DNA from: Perognathus longimembris pacificus
Taxonomy: Eukaryota; Chordata; Mammalia; Rodentia; Heteromyidae
Direction: 5' to 3'
DNA: 64,000 nt
Assembly (NCBI RefSeq): GCF_023159225.1
Contig: NC_063164.1
Span: forward strand, 74,605,800-74,669,799
The stretch's first letter is position 1. Each line of letters opens with the position of its first letter. The notes below the pieces were generated by a model, which was given only the letters and a program-made list of their open reading frames with translations, searched no databases and was not told the DNA's origin. A program made the position numbers and the translations under genes. Below, one piece after another: positions 31,316 through 42,514 of the stretch.

Positions 31316-34300
31316 TGTTTTGTATGTTGGTTGATTTTGTCTTTATCTCAAGATAGGTCAAGAAAAATTGATATATTTTCTTTTATTTTTTTACAGCTAA
31401 ATATGAGTTCAGTGTGTGAAATATCCACAGATCACATACATACATTTATGTGCATATACATATACAATACACACATATACACATACACACAAGCACATTC
31501 CTATATCTTGACATCTTGACAATGACATATTGGAGGGAAATGGCAAACAAATAATTAATTTCAACTTTCTCTGATTCCACAGTAAACTTAATTAGCTCAT
31601 TTTAAAGTTTAGTCCTTGATTGTAACAACTGGATACATTTTTAACAAAATCTACAAAATATGCTATACCACATTGTTTAAAGTAGGAAGTTGAAGTAGCT
31701 AGTGTTGTCATGAGGGTAATTTATATCTAAAACTTAAATTCAAATTGGGATATCAACTAAGAAAACATTTGCCTTCAACATTAAAATTAGAACAAATTTA
31801 ATATGACCACATTTATTTCATTTTAGATTATTTATTATTTAGTGATTTTTTTGTGATCATGGTTTTCTTTTCAGTACAAATCTGATATCAATAAAAAAGA
31901 GTCTCTAGATATAATATATGGATTGGCAATTCTTCTTTCTGACCAATAAAAATTTCCATGTAGGGCCATGTTAAAAGAATGAATACCCACTAAACTGTTC
32001 ACATTATGAAATAGATGATCTTGGATTGCAGGGTAGAGAAATTACTGTAAAAGGATCTATATTAATGTCTTAAGTCAATTTCACTCACCAGGTATGTATT
32101 TATCTGTGCTTTTCAAAGCTTGACCAGTGAATAGAGATTAACACAAAGATTTCTATTTGCAGGAAGAATAGTCAAACTTAAACTGTTTTAAGTCTTTTAC
32201 TCTGTCTGAATGCCTGCATACATAAAACAATTATCAAAGACATAAAATTCATCTTTGTACCCATCCAGAAGCACTGAGTGGATACCAATGGGTATCCATT
32301 GTTTAATGCCATTCTTTGTATTCTTGCAACTAACTGGAAACATACTATTTTATTTTATTTATTCTTTATTACACTTTCTGTCAATAGAAATCATGAAAGT
32401 AGGTTGTATTTTCCCTTCCAGTGGAGCTGGAAGAAGCAAGTATATAAAAGAAAAAAAAATGTTACTTCCTTACATTTATATTTTGTACAACCCAACATTG
32501 ATTTGCTCCTTATTTAAGCAACATTTTCTTGATAAATTAAAAAAGCAGCAATAGCCATTACTGCAGGCTATGTACAGCCTCTAATATCACTTAAGCATAT
32601 TACAGAATATAATATCTGGTACTTAACGACTAACTTGCATATGAAAGCTCACATAATGTCTCATAAAACCCTTAAAATGGCTTCAGTTTAAGAGTCTCTT
32701 TAAAAAAAAAACACCTTCAGGGAATATTGTAAATGAAGTAGCACTCTAGCCTTGGAAAAAAATTCACACACTTGCAGAAATTTTTAATATAAATTGAACA
32801 CATTAAAAATTAATTTTGCATGACCATTTTGCATTGCGGTGCCAATGCATAGTTAAGATAAGGCCTTAACTCTTCTTTGTTTAAAGTAACATGGAAGCTC
32901 TTTGCTTTCTCTTTTGCTTTCATCTCTACATAATTATTATTTTCATTAATCAGAAAATGATCCCCTTCTTTTTCCTATTCTGACAGTCTCTGCTGGAGTA
33001 GAAGGAAACCCTACCTGAGTCACTAGGGTAACTTAACCATAAACTTCTAGGAAACTCATTAAAGATAGGTATGAGCTAACAACTAAGGCAGTTTCCCTCC
33101 CCTCCCCCTCTTTTTTTTAAATGGAGGGGCTTCAGAGAAAATCTTACTCATCAAAAACCAGCTTTATACTGAGGAGACCTGACTTGGCCATTACTCTTAT
33201 CTTTTCAGACTCCTGATTTGTCTCTGCTGCCTTGCTTTCAACTGAATCAAAAGGCTCCTTGATTTCAGTGTCTTTTAGCAATGTTACAGCCCATTGTACA
33301 TTTTCCGTTAAGATATTATTCTTTGATGGAAATAAAGGGAGCACAAATTATAACCATTTCCACTTTTTGTATATGTGAAGATTTTTTCTTAATTAGTCTC
33401 GTGGCCACAATTTCACAACAACAATATTCCCAAAGTGTGCATCAGTTGCAATGAGACATTGATGAATGTCTTTCTCTGTAGTGAGCTGGTGTTGCATGGA
33501 TCTGACTTGCTCTGGTTTTTGGTGGCTCTGACACACACAGCCAGTGTGTGATGTCAATGGAGCCCACTGGGAGTCACGTGGGTGATTACATTTCAAGTGA
33601 TTATGCTTAAATTTTTCAAAGATGGGAAAGGATCTGTCCTAAGAAAATGCCCTAGACCTTGGGTCAAAGGTGCTATATAAACACAACAAACAAATAAATA
33701 TACAAACTGATCACAAATTTCCATTGTACCAATCAAATGCTTTGCTGTGAAAACCTTAAAAACTGAAAATAAAATAATTAACCACAGGACTAATTAAGAA
33801 TCTGTGTTTTATTGTATTAGAGAGAGTTGTGTGCCTTTGGGGTCAGAAGAGAGAAGTTTAACAAGACTAGTTGCTTAGATTTCTTGAGCTTCCAGAAAAC
33901 CTTTAGAAATATGAGAAAATGTAGTCCCTAGTTCTCCTAATTCTTTCATTTCCTATTAATAGAATTTAGGATGCACCATCAAACAGACTCCAAAACCCTT
34001 GTGAAGGCAAGCATATGTTACTGCCAGAAGTTATTTGACTCTGGGAGTGTCCTGTCATTTCAACTACAAAAACATGGGGAAGCCAACATGTCTAGAAGAA
34101 ATGAAATGAACTGTTTATTTGTTTACAAATATATGCATACATCCCATAGTATAACATACTGTAGTAATTGTGTTATCTGCTGACCCTCAGATATTCTGGA
34201 TTTATTTCAGGTACTCTGGATATATTTCCACACAGTCTGCTTTCCAGTTGAGATAGTTCTGGCCAGACAGATTTTCAGTCAATGGCTTATAGCAAAGCCA

Positions 34301-34340
34301 GAAATAGTACCCTCTACTAGCTTCATTCAGTTGAGTCCAG

Positions 34341-34389
<49 letters not shown>

Positions 34390-37300
34390 TTCTTTTCCCC
34401 TTTTCTCTGCTGCTTTTCATGTGAAGGTTTTGAGTAGAATAATTACTGTGAAAGTAGATATCTTATAGTAATGAGTCAAAAAGAATAATTCAAAAACCTC
34501 AGAATACCTAATTTAAATATGTGCAGTGGCAAAGAAAATAGTGAAATGTGCTCTTTGAAGTTTCAGTAATTTTCAAACATCAAGCTTGTAAATTTATTCT
34601 ATCTATTATTGTTTCTCTACCATCTAATTTTCTCTTTCATTAGCATTCAAAGAAGGAGACAATGTAAGTGCAACTAAAAGTTATGCAAAATTATTTATAT
34701 ATTTTCAGAGTAGGCTTTCACTAAAGTGTTCAGGTGATGGTAGAGAAAATTAAAATACAAGCATCTGTATGATTGAAATCAAAAGTAAATTCTCATTTAA
34801 CTATTACTCTTAAAATGTTAAACCATAAAGGTCTCAAAGAAATAAATATCCAAAACATAGTAAATAAAATTAAATACCCAGAATAATATTTTATGTTACA
34901 TTTAGAATAACAAGAGTAATAACTTAGAATTGCTCTGATATATCAGTAACAATATTAATTAAATAGGAAGACACTTAAAAAACAGACAGGTGACTGTGCA
35001 TTTCAAAAAAGTACATGTAACCTACAGATTCTCAGATCATAAGAATTAAGCAAAAGAGTTAGCCAAAAATCAAGGTATTTGGGTACCATTTCCAATTCCT
35101 AGACATTTAAATACATGTTTGGAGCAACAAAATAATAAAAATACCATGTGATACATATTTTCAGTCACTAGACATAAATTTTAAAACTAAAAGTTATACT
35201 TAGCTAGAAAAAATTTTAGTATGCTCTATATATAACCTCCAATCACCTTCCTTGCTAATGGAATATAGTCATGTTTCATCTGCCTCTGAAAAATGGTGAA
35301 GAATTTTAGGTGTTGAGGAAGAAGAATATTTAAAAGAGGTAATTCAGAACAGGACACTTCATTTATCTCTTGGTTCTTATTCTGTGAATCACAATTGACA
35401 GAGAACCATTATCAGGTAAGTCATAAAATTAAAAATATAAGTCACATTTCTAAGCCTTAGAATGTGAAAATAAGGCTTTGTTTGGAAGTAAGGTTGTTGC
35501 TAATATAATTTGATAAGATTGGATTAAGTTAGAGTACAGTAAATCTTTCCTAACTTGTCCTTATGAAGTGGGAATAAATGTACAAACAAACATGTACACA
35601 CACACACACAGAAATAATGCTAGATAAACATGATGACAACAGTAGTAGTGATTCATCTATAAATCAAGGAATGAGAGAATTAGCAGCAAATTACTAGAAG
35701 GCAGAGAAGAGGCACAGAAAATATTTATGTTCTTCTCCAGCAGCCCTAGAAAATGCATATAAGGAAAAGTTTCCATCATTATGGGTTCTGTGTTCACTTA
35801 ACAGACAGGCAAAAACCATACAATCAAAGACTATCAGCAACCTAATGCTTTTTAGAGGATCTCTTATTGAGTGTCTGAAAGGTATATTAACAACGTGGTG
35901 GGCATTCAAACAAGCAATAAGAATTTAATTTGGAGAAAGTGAAGAAGAAGCAGTACCATGTTGGGTGATAGTATAAAATCAGCTAAAAAGAATATCAGGA
36001 CCATTGTTTCATTCACTGGCTTTTCATGTGCCTTCAGTGATAGAAAGGGAAAGGTTTGTATAATCATTAAGGATACTATGAAAAAGAAGTATTGGTGACC
36101 CACCTAGTAAGGACACAGTCCCTGCTTTAGTACTGAGTAAATGTTTGTTAGTTTGTGAATAAGGAAATGAGATCAAACAAAGCTTCAAAGAAGAGAGAGC
36201 ATTTTAGATATCATTTGTCATGTGTATCATTTTACACAATTGCAAATCATGAAAAATGGATTTCCTCAAACTCCCTAAATATGGCATTTGAAATAAAACT
36301 CAGTGGGAAAAAATAAAAATGTAGGAGAATAGCACAATCTTTGGGATCTAGTGCAATACATACCTTGTGAAACATGGATTTTCCTAGTGTTTTATGGCCT
36401 CAGTGTATGTTATTGTTTTTACATTAGTAAAACATAACGATAATCATTGAACATATGTAATAATCAATGGTTTTGAATCAAGGAGCGATTATAAATATTT
36501 TAGTAATGTGATTCTGGTAGATGTTATATATTTACACACTCTCTGGAAAGAGGAATGTGGATCAGATTATGTCGAATGGTGTGATTGTACTTACATTTTA
36601 AGATTTTCGTGATAATTGGTTTTGCAATAAAGGTGTATGACCTATATATGACACATACACATTCGTGTATCTGTGTACCACAGACATGCACCATGCCAGA
36701 ATTTATGGCACCTGCTGAGAACAAGTGAATGCTCTATAGGACCAATCTCGAGTGTTTTCTCTATCCCAATGGGATGGAAGAAGAAAATTGAGCTCTCTCA
36801 CCCTTTCAACCATAGTATACCACATCAAAAGTCTGCTTAGTTATTCATAGAATCAACCTTCTGTTTCTTCTCACCTCCTCCTTTATCAGTATAGATAAAG
36901 AAAAATAAAATAAATTAATCCTTCTTAATTATTTAATAGTATATGGGGAGGTTCTTGTAGAGAATTATTAGAGATGGGTTGAGGTGAGATAGGATTCATG
37001 ATCTAGATAATAGTGTTCACTCATTTGAACTGTGTCATCTACCAAAGTCTGTAGATACAGAAGCATGCAGGAAATTTAATCATATAGATAAACCAGAAAA
37101 ACAGCTATAGTACATCCACATCACATAAAACATTCATATACCATAAATAAATGATGTATAGTTTGAATTTTATTGCTTAGTAACTAATGGTCAGGCAAAC
37201 ATTCAGGGTTATTCTATGACATATGTAAAAGTTCAGGATTTCAATGCAAAATACACACTAGAGTATTTCCTTGCCTTCAAACTTGAAAACTTTAGGATCA

Positions 37301-38264
37301 TTAAGCAAAGACATCAAAATGTATGAAATTCAGACAAAAGCATAAAGAATTTCATTCCACCTCAGCCCTGAGTTGGATTAAAATAATATTATTGCAGTAA
37401 TAAAGACAGGTTTATGGAAAACAGAAAGGGACAGAGGAAAATGTTGGAAGAAAGACAAAATAGAATCTTTGAATATATGTACACATGTACACACACACAA
37501 ACACACACACCTTCCTTCCTTCTTCCTTTAAGGCTATTATAAAGGAAATGAAATCAAATCAAATCTTCTTAATTATTTATTTAAATACGTCGATCATCAT
37601 CTTTGGAAGCTACTGCATACACATTATAATTCAATCATAAAGGGCAAAATAAGTGGGTGGATGGGTGGGTGTGCGTGCAGAAAGGGAGGCTTCGGGTTCT
37701 GATGAATCACCTGTTTATATTGCATCAGAGTGAGACATTGTGTCATCTAAATTCAATGGTCAATCCTCTGCGTTCTTATGCATCCAATGAATATAGCTCT
37801 TCTTTCATGTGATAGAGGATTATATGGCATTCCAACTTCTAAGAGCTCTCTCCAGTCTCACACAGTGTTATTCCTTTCTTTCTTCTCTATTTCTCTTCAT
37901 ATCTAACCACATTATAGGATTTATTGCCTTGAGCTGCTTCCACAACTAATTTGCATAAATTGCAGAACAACTATACTTCAGATATTTCGGGAGCTCTGAA
38001 ATGAGTGCTTTGATTACAAGACTTCAGTGATTTTTCTCAAAGCCTAATTTTCTCCCACAGAAAACTGGGGAAAATGAGATTTTTATTCTATCAAATTAAA
38101 CTGGAAAGTTCTCAAGTGATGGTGGTTTTTTTTTTTTAATAAAAATGTCATAAAAAAGACTCTAGAACCTCAAAGATTGGAGGATAGAAAGAGAATTGAC
38201 AATAGATTAAAGCTCTCAAATATTCTTGGCCCTCCATGTTCTTGTGTTTTTCATAGCAGACAAA
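31316..38264. other. No gene seen; about 7 kb of unique AT-rich DNA
   Basis: No recognisable gene or recent transposon. Low-complexity spots are a CA/TA-rich patch (31430-31500), (CA)8 near 35597 and an ACAC/CCTT patch near 37485-37530, plus the (TC)n tract at 34345-34392. Two minus-strand frames (33144-33344 and 33393-33596) lie close together but match no family known to me. Confidence 0.55.
34345..34392. repeat. (TC)n microsatellite
   Basis: About 48 bp of CT repeats with one TG interruption near its end. Confidence 0.96.
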
Positions 38265-38612
38265 TAATATTTAATTTACTGAACATAATGACTCAAACCT
38301 GTAATACCAGATACTCAGAAAGCTGAGATCAGGAGGATTGAAGTTTGAGCCACCCTGAGAAAGACATTAAGACTATATCCAAAATAATGCATTGGTACTA
38401 CTATGGTCCAGTTATGTAGGATGCAAATTCAGGAAAGTCAGAGTCCCATGTTGGGTGTGGTAAAAAAGTAAGATGATCTTATCTGAAAAAAAAAAAAAAA
38501 AACTTTTTTTAAAAAAAGGGCTGGAAGTGTGGATCAAGTGGAAAAGTACTTTCCAGAAAATCGAGGCTCTGAGTCCAAACTTAATTACAAAAACAAACAA
38601 ACAAACAAAAAC
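38265..38612 (+). repeat. Old dimeric SINE with internal A-rich linker
   Basis: A diverged 7SL/B1-type part (GACTCAAACCTGTAATACC, AAGCTGAGATCAGGAGGATTG) is followed by a second partial monomer and an A18 run, then an ID-like unit (GGGCTGGAAGTGTGGATCAAG) and an (AAAC)n tail. The layout matches the copy at 8372. Confidence 0.65.
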
Positions 38613-38864
38613 CCACCACCAAAATAGAACTAAGTAAAAAATTTTAATTAACTTGTGCAGAAGAGTTCTCATATCTCAAATTCAACAGAAATATTGTTAT
38701 TTTGTTGAAACATATGTTAGCCTTTCTAAGGAATTATATTGTTTGAATTTTCCCCTGGATCTATCATAGTTCATTTTAAAACATTAGTATATACTTGCAT
38801 ACCACCCAAAATATTTATTTTTATATTTATAAAATAATGCTACCTTCCATATGCAGGTACTTTA

Positions 38865-39265
38865 AAGTAGTAGGATGGGGTCAAGGAGAGGGAGGTAGAA
38901 AAATGAAGAGAATAAGGGAGGAAAATGAAGTAAAAAATTAATGCATATTCTACAAAATTAAGAAAAGTGATGGGTTGGAAGGGATGAGTGAGTCTATTGA
39001 AAGGGGTGACATTGATCAAGATGCATTGTATTCATAAACTGCTTTGTTGAATGTCAATTTACTTATACAACTATGTAAAGATTGTATACATATATATAAT
39101 CAAATATATTTAAGTTTTAAAATCGAAGGAAAGGGTTGAATTTGAAAGGATAGGGGACAATGAAGAAAGAGGTCCTATTGATCATGACTCATGCTTATAA
39201 ATTGATTTGTTAAGTGGTAACCTCTTTGTACATTTATTTTAAAATAATAAAGATATAATTTTAAG
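38865..39265 (+). mobile_element. Old LINE-1 3' end relic
   Basis: GATGCATTGTATTCATAAACTGC followed by TTTGTTGAATGTCAA and ending AATAATAAAGATA recurs, diverged, at 62600-62800. It is repeated twice within this feature (39000 and 39180), suggesting two overlapping insertions or an internal duplication. Confidence 0.55.
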
Positions 39266-39589
39266 AAAATAAATAATATTAAAACTTCAATTATACCTAG
39301 CTTGATTAGGTCATTATTTCATGAGACACTGCTCAGGTTAGTCAAAGAGCCAATTCGTTTCAGAAAATGCAGACTAGAAGAACCCATGCAGAGAACTTTG
39401 TTTTCTAATTGTAATAGTCCATTTATTCAAAATTTTGTAATTCAGGTATATATAAAATTAACGTAAGCACTAATTGATCTAATTATATCCTTTTAGGATT
39501 ATTGATTTTAGCCTCTATTCACATTTTGTTAGCATTTATTGCAATTTCCTCTACTTTTTTGAGAGAATGGGATTTTCTTCATACTAGAG

Positions 39590-39850
39590 GCACTTTTCTG
39601 GAAAGGGAATATCAAAATGGTGAGACACAGATGAAATACCATGACAAATTCCAAGAAAGAGAGGCAGAGGAAGGAAAGAAGGAAGGAAGGAGAGAGGGAG
39701 GAAAGGAGTGAGGGAGAGAGGGAGGAAAGGAGTGAGGGAGAAAGGGACGAAGAAATGATGTTCAATTAAAACACTATGCTGTAAAGGAGAAGGCAACTGT
39801 AAGAGGGGGATGGGTTAACAAGGGGGATGAATAAAGATAAATATTTCCAG
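39590..39850 (+). mobile_element. LINE-1 3' end with a purine-rich expansion
   Basis: It opens GGAAAGGGAATATCAAAATGGTG as in the other L1 3' ends. The G-rich tract has expanded to GAAGG repeats followed by a 24-bp unit (39691-39714 and 39715-39738, identical). It ends with GGGGTTAACA-like sequence and an AATAAA. Confidence 0.65.
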
Positions 39851-39959
39851 AGTCCTGTTTGTTATTTTTTTTCCATGTATAAGAATAGGACAAGAAAACC
39901 TGTTAACATTATTTAAAGAAAAGAGGGGAAAGAAGAGTGAAACAGAGGAGACTGAAAAA

Positions 39960-40095
39960 TTTACATATATATGTATATATATATATATATCATGTATGTA
40001 TATGTATTCACTCCAATGTATATGTGTATGTGTATTTCTCCATATATGTTTATTCCAATGTATATGTGTACTCCAATGTGTGCACACATATATAA
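39960..40095. repeat. TA/TATG-rich microsatellite
   Basis: An ATATATGTATATAT tract followed by imperfect repeats of CTCCAATGTATATGTGTA (near 40008, 40046 and 40068). Confidence 0.85.
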
Positions 40096-40135
40096 ATGTA
40101 TATGCTAAAATACACATACACACAACATACATTAT

Positions 40136-40365
40136 AAAAAATGGCGAGACAAAGGGTAAAAGGCAAACCAATACAACAGCAATACTTACAAGACAATATG
40201 TTGTAAACAAACTGTAAAACTTGGGGGGAGGGGTTGGGGAGAAGAAAAGGTGGGAGAAAAATGAGGGAGGACAAGCTTGACAAGCTTGACAAGAAATGTA
40301 TTCAACATACCTTATGTATGTAGGTGTAATCCCTCTGTGCATCACCTTGACAATAAAAATGAAAG
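40136..40365 (+). mobile_element. LINE-1 3' end
   Basis: AAAATGGCGAGACAAAGGGT, CAATACTTACAAGACAATATG, a G-rich tract, CAAGAAATGTATTCAACATACC and CATCACCTTGACAATAAAAA place it in the same subfamily as the copy at 63600. CAAGCTTGA is repeated in tandem at 40271-40290. Confidence 0.78.
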
Positions 40366-40600
40366 CAAAGTTAAATAAATAAAGCACTTCATCTCCACTT
40401 CCATCTCCATCGTTGAAGACGTTTTACTTTTAGTTTTTGTTTTTGGTGCCAATTCTGGGGCACGCTCCCTGACTTTGGTGTTCATGTATAGTGTTCTGCC
40501 ACTTGAGACACAGCTCCACTTCCAGCTTTTTATAGTGGTTAGTGGGAGAAAGTCTAACAGACTTTTCTGCCTGGACTGGCTTTACCTGTGATTCTCACAT

Positions 40601-41872
40601 TTTTTTAAAAAATTTATTTATTGTCAAAGTGATGTACAGAGAGGTTACAGTTTCATATGTTAGGCCTTGGGTACATTTCTTGTACTGTTTGTTACCTCCT
40701 CCCTCATTCCCCCCACCCCACTCCCCCTTTCCCTCTCCCCCCATGAGTTGTTCAGTTGGTTTACACTAAAATGTTTTGCAAATATTGCTTTTGGAGAGGT
40801 TTGTCTTTTTATCCTTTGTCTCTCAATTTTGATATTCCCTTTCACTTCCCTAGTTCTAATACCAGTATATACAGTTTCCAATGTACTTAGATAAGATACA
40901 GTGATAGTGAGGGTAAAACCACAGGAAGGGGATACAAAAGGATCATCAACAATAGAAGCTACGGTTTCACATCGCATGTTGAAAGTAATTATAACAGTGA
41001 TATAACAGTCATTTCCATAACATGGAGTTCATTTCACTTAGCATCATCTTATGCATTCATAAGGGCATAGCTATTAGGCTCTTGTGATCCTCCGCTGTGA
41101 CTAGCCTAAACCTGTGCTAATTTTTCCCTATGAGGGAGACCATAGAGTCCATGGTTCTTTGAGTCTGGCTCACTTCACTTAGTATAATTTTTTCCATTTC
41201 CTTAGAAATGGGGCAACGTCATTATTTCTGATAGAGACATAAAATTCCACTGTGTATATGTACCACATTTTCCTGATCCATTTGTCTACTGAGAGGCATC
41301 TGGGTTGGTTCCATATTCTAGCTATGACAAATTGTGCTGCGATGAACATTGTTGTACTGGTGGCTTTAGTGTGTTCTTGTTTGTGGTCTTTTTGGTAGAT
41401 TCCCAAAAGTGGGGCTGCTGGGTCATAGGGGAGCTCTATATTTAGCCTTCTGAGGAATCTCCATACCGCTTGCCATAGTGGCTGAACTAGTTTACATTTC
41501 CACCAACAATGAAGTAGGGTTCCCTTTTGGCCCATCCCCTCCAACATTTTTTATTGTTAGTTATCTTGATAAAGGACATTCTTACTAGGGTGAGATGGAA
41601 TCTCAATGTTGTTTTGATTTGCATTTCTTTTATGTACAGTGATGTAGAGCTCTTTTTCATATGTCTCTTGGCCATTCTCATTTTGCAGTGCAAAGGACAT
41701 AGCTCGCAAGATAAACAGAAAGCCCACACATTGGGAAAAGATCTTTACTGACCATACAACGGACAAAGGCCTCATTTCTAAAGTATATGGAGAACTAAAA
41801 AATTAAATTCCTCCAAAACAAAATGGCAAAGAACCAACATCCCCCTCAACAAGTGGGCTAAAGACTTAAAAA
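40601..41872 (-). mobile_element. LINE-1 with 5' inversion and 13-bp target duplication
   Basis: Antisense L1 3' end (T-rich start at 40601, 3'UTR, ORF2 C-terminus) to about 41684, followed by about 188 bp of L1 in the opposite orientation (41685-41872). The inverted piece corresponds, in reverse complement, to about 23003-23191 of the neighbouring long L1, directly upstream of where the main part stops (about 22985). Perfect GTGATTCTCACAT copies at 40588-40600 and 41873-41885 show that it arrived as one insertion. This is the twin-priming structure known for mammalian L1. Confidence 0.93.
41179..41547 (-). pseudogene. LINE-1 ORF2 C-terminal remnant
   Basis: About 122 codons read WWKCKLVQPLWQAVWRFLRR, ELPYDPAAPLLGIYQKDHKQ and RIWNQPRCLSVDKWIRKMW, the ORF2p C-terminal region including its WW-x-C segment. 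It ends where a frameshift separates it from the last codons. Confidence 0.9.
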
Positions 41873-41933
41873 GTGATTCTCACATCTTAACAGTGGAACT
41901 AGGATTACAGGTTTAAGCCACTGGTGCCTTGCT

Positions 41934-42306
41934 AAAATATTCTTTTGCAATTTTGCATTGCATGCTGTTGCAGGATATTTAAACTAAATTATGAAAATGA
42001 ATTGGTTAGAGAAAATAGATGTACATTTTATTTGGACTGGGTAAGGCAGTTATATAAATATATAAAGCCCTCAGTCTCAGTCTCTGAAATTAATTGGGTA
42101 TATCTATTAGTTGAGACTCAAAAACAATGTTGTCCTGCAGAAGGATAGAAAACAGAGTAGATCCAGGTGTATGGGAATGTGTTCCTCGATCCAAGAGAAA
42201 TAACAGAAGCCTACATTCTCAGAAAGTCAGATTTTCAGTGGCCTTAAATTTTAAGGAGCAGTTAGAAATCTTCCATATGGCTCATTTTGATTAAAAGTAT
42301 TCTAGG
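41934..42306. other. No gene seen
   Basis: Apparently unique sequence between the split SINE and the next SINE. Confidence 0.55.
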
Positions 42307-42514
42307 GGGGCTGGGGATATGGCCTAGTGGCAAGAGTGCCTGCCTCATATACATGAGGCCCTGGGTTCGATTTCCCAGCACCACATATACAGAAAATGGC
42401 CAGAAGTGACGCTGTGGCTCAAGAGGCAGAGTGCTAGCCTTGAGCAAAAAGAAGCCAGGGACAGTGCTCAGGCCCTGATTCCAAGGCCCAGGACTGGCAA
42501 AAAAAAAAAATAAT
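42307..42514 (+). repeat. Dimeric ID-headed SINE, young family, sense
   Basis: The only sense-strand copy of the young family here: GGGGCTGGGGATATGGCCTAG, A-box-like GTGGCAAGAGTGCC, B-box-like GGGTTCGATTTCC, a second unit from about 42395 (GACGCTGTGGCTCAAGAGGC) and an A-tail. The target duplication AAGTATTCTAGG lies at 42295-42306 and 42515-42526. Confidence 0.95.

Larger units (their letters stand above)
40432..41933 (-). repeat. Dimeric SINE split by a LINE-1 insertion
   Basis: The antisense SINE (GCCACTTGAGACACAGCTCCAC and onward) runs to 40600. It resumes at 41873 with GTGATTCTCACATCTTAAC and ends near GGTTTAAGCCACTGGTGCC. The break is precisely the target duplication of the inserted L1. 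The SINE is therefore older than that L1. Confidence 0.85.

Noticed and set aside
33144..33596. Two adjacent minus-strand frames of 66 and 67 codons
   Set aside because: They looked coding-like, but no family could be named, there is no A-tail or splice evidence, and frames this short are expected by chance.
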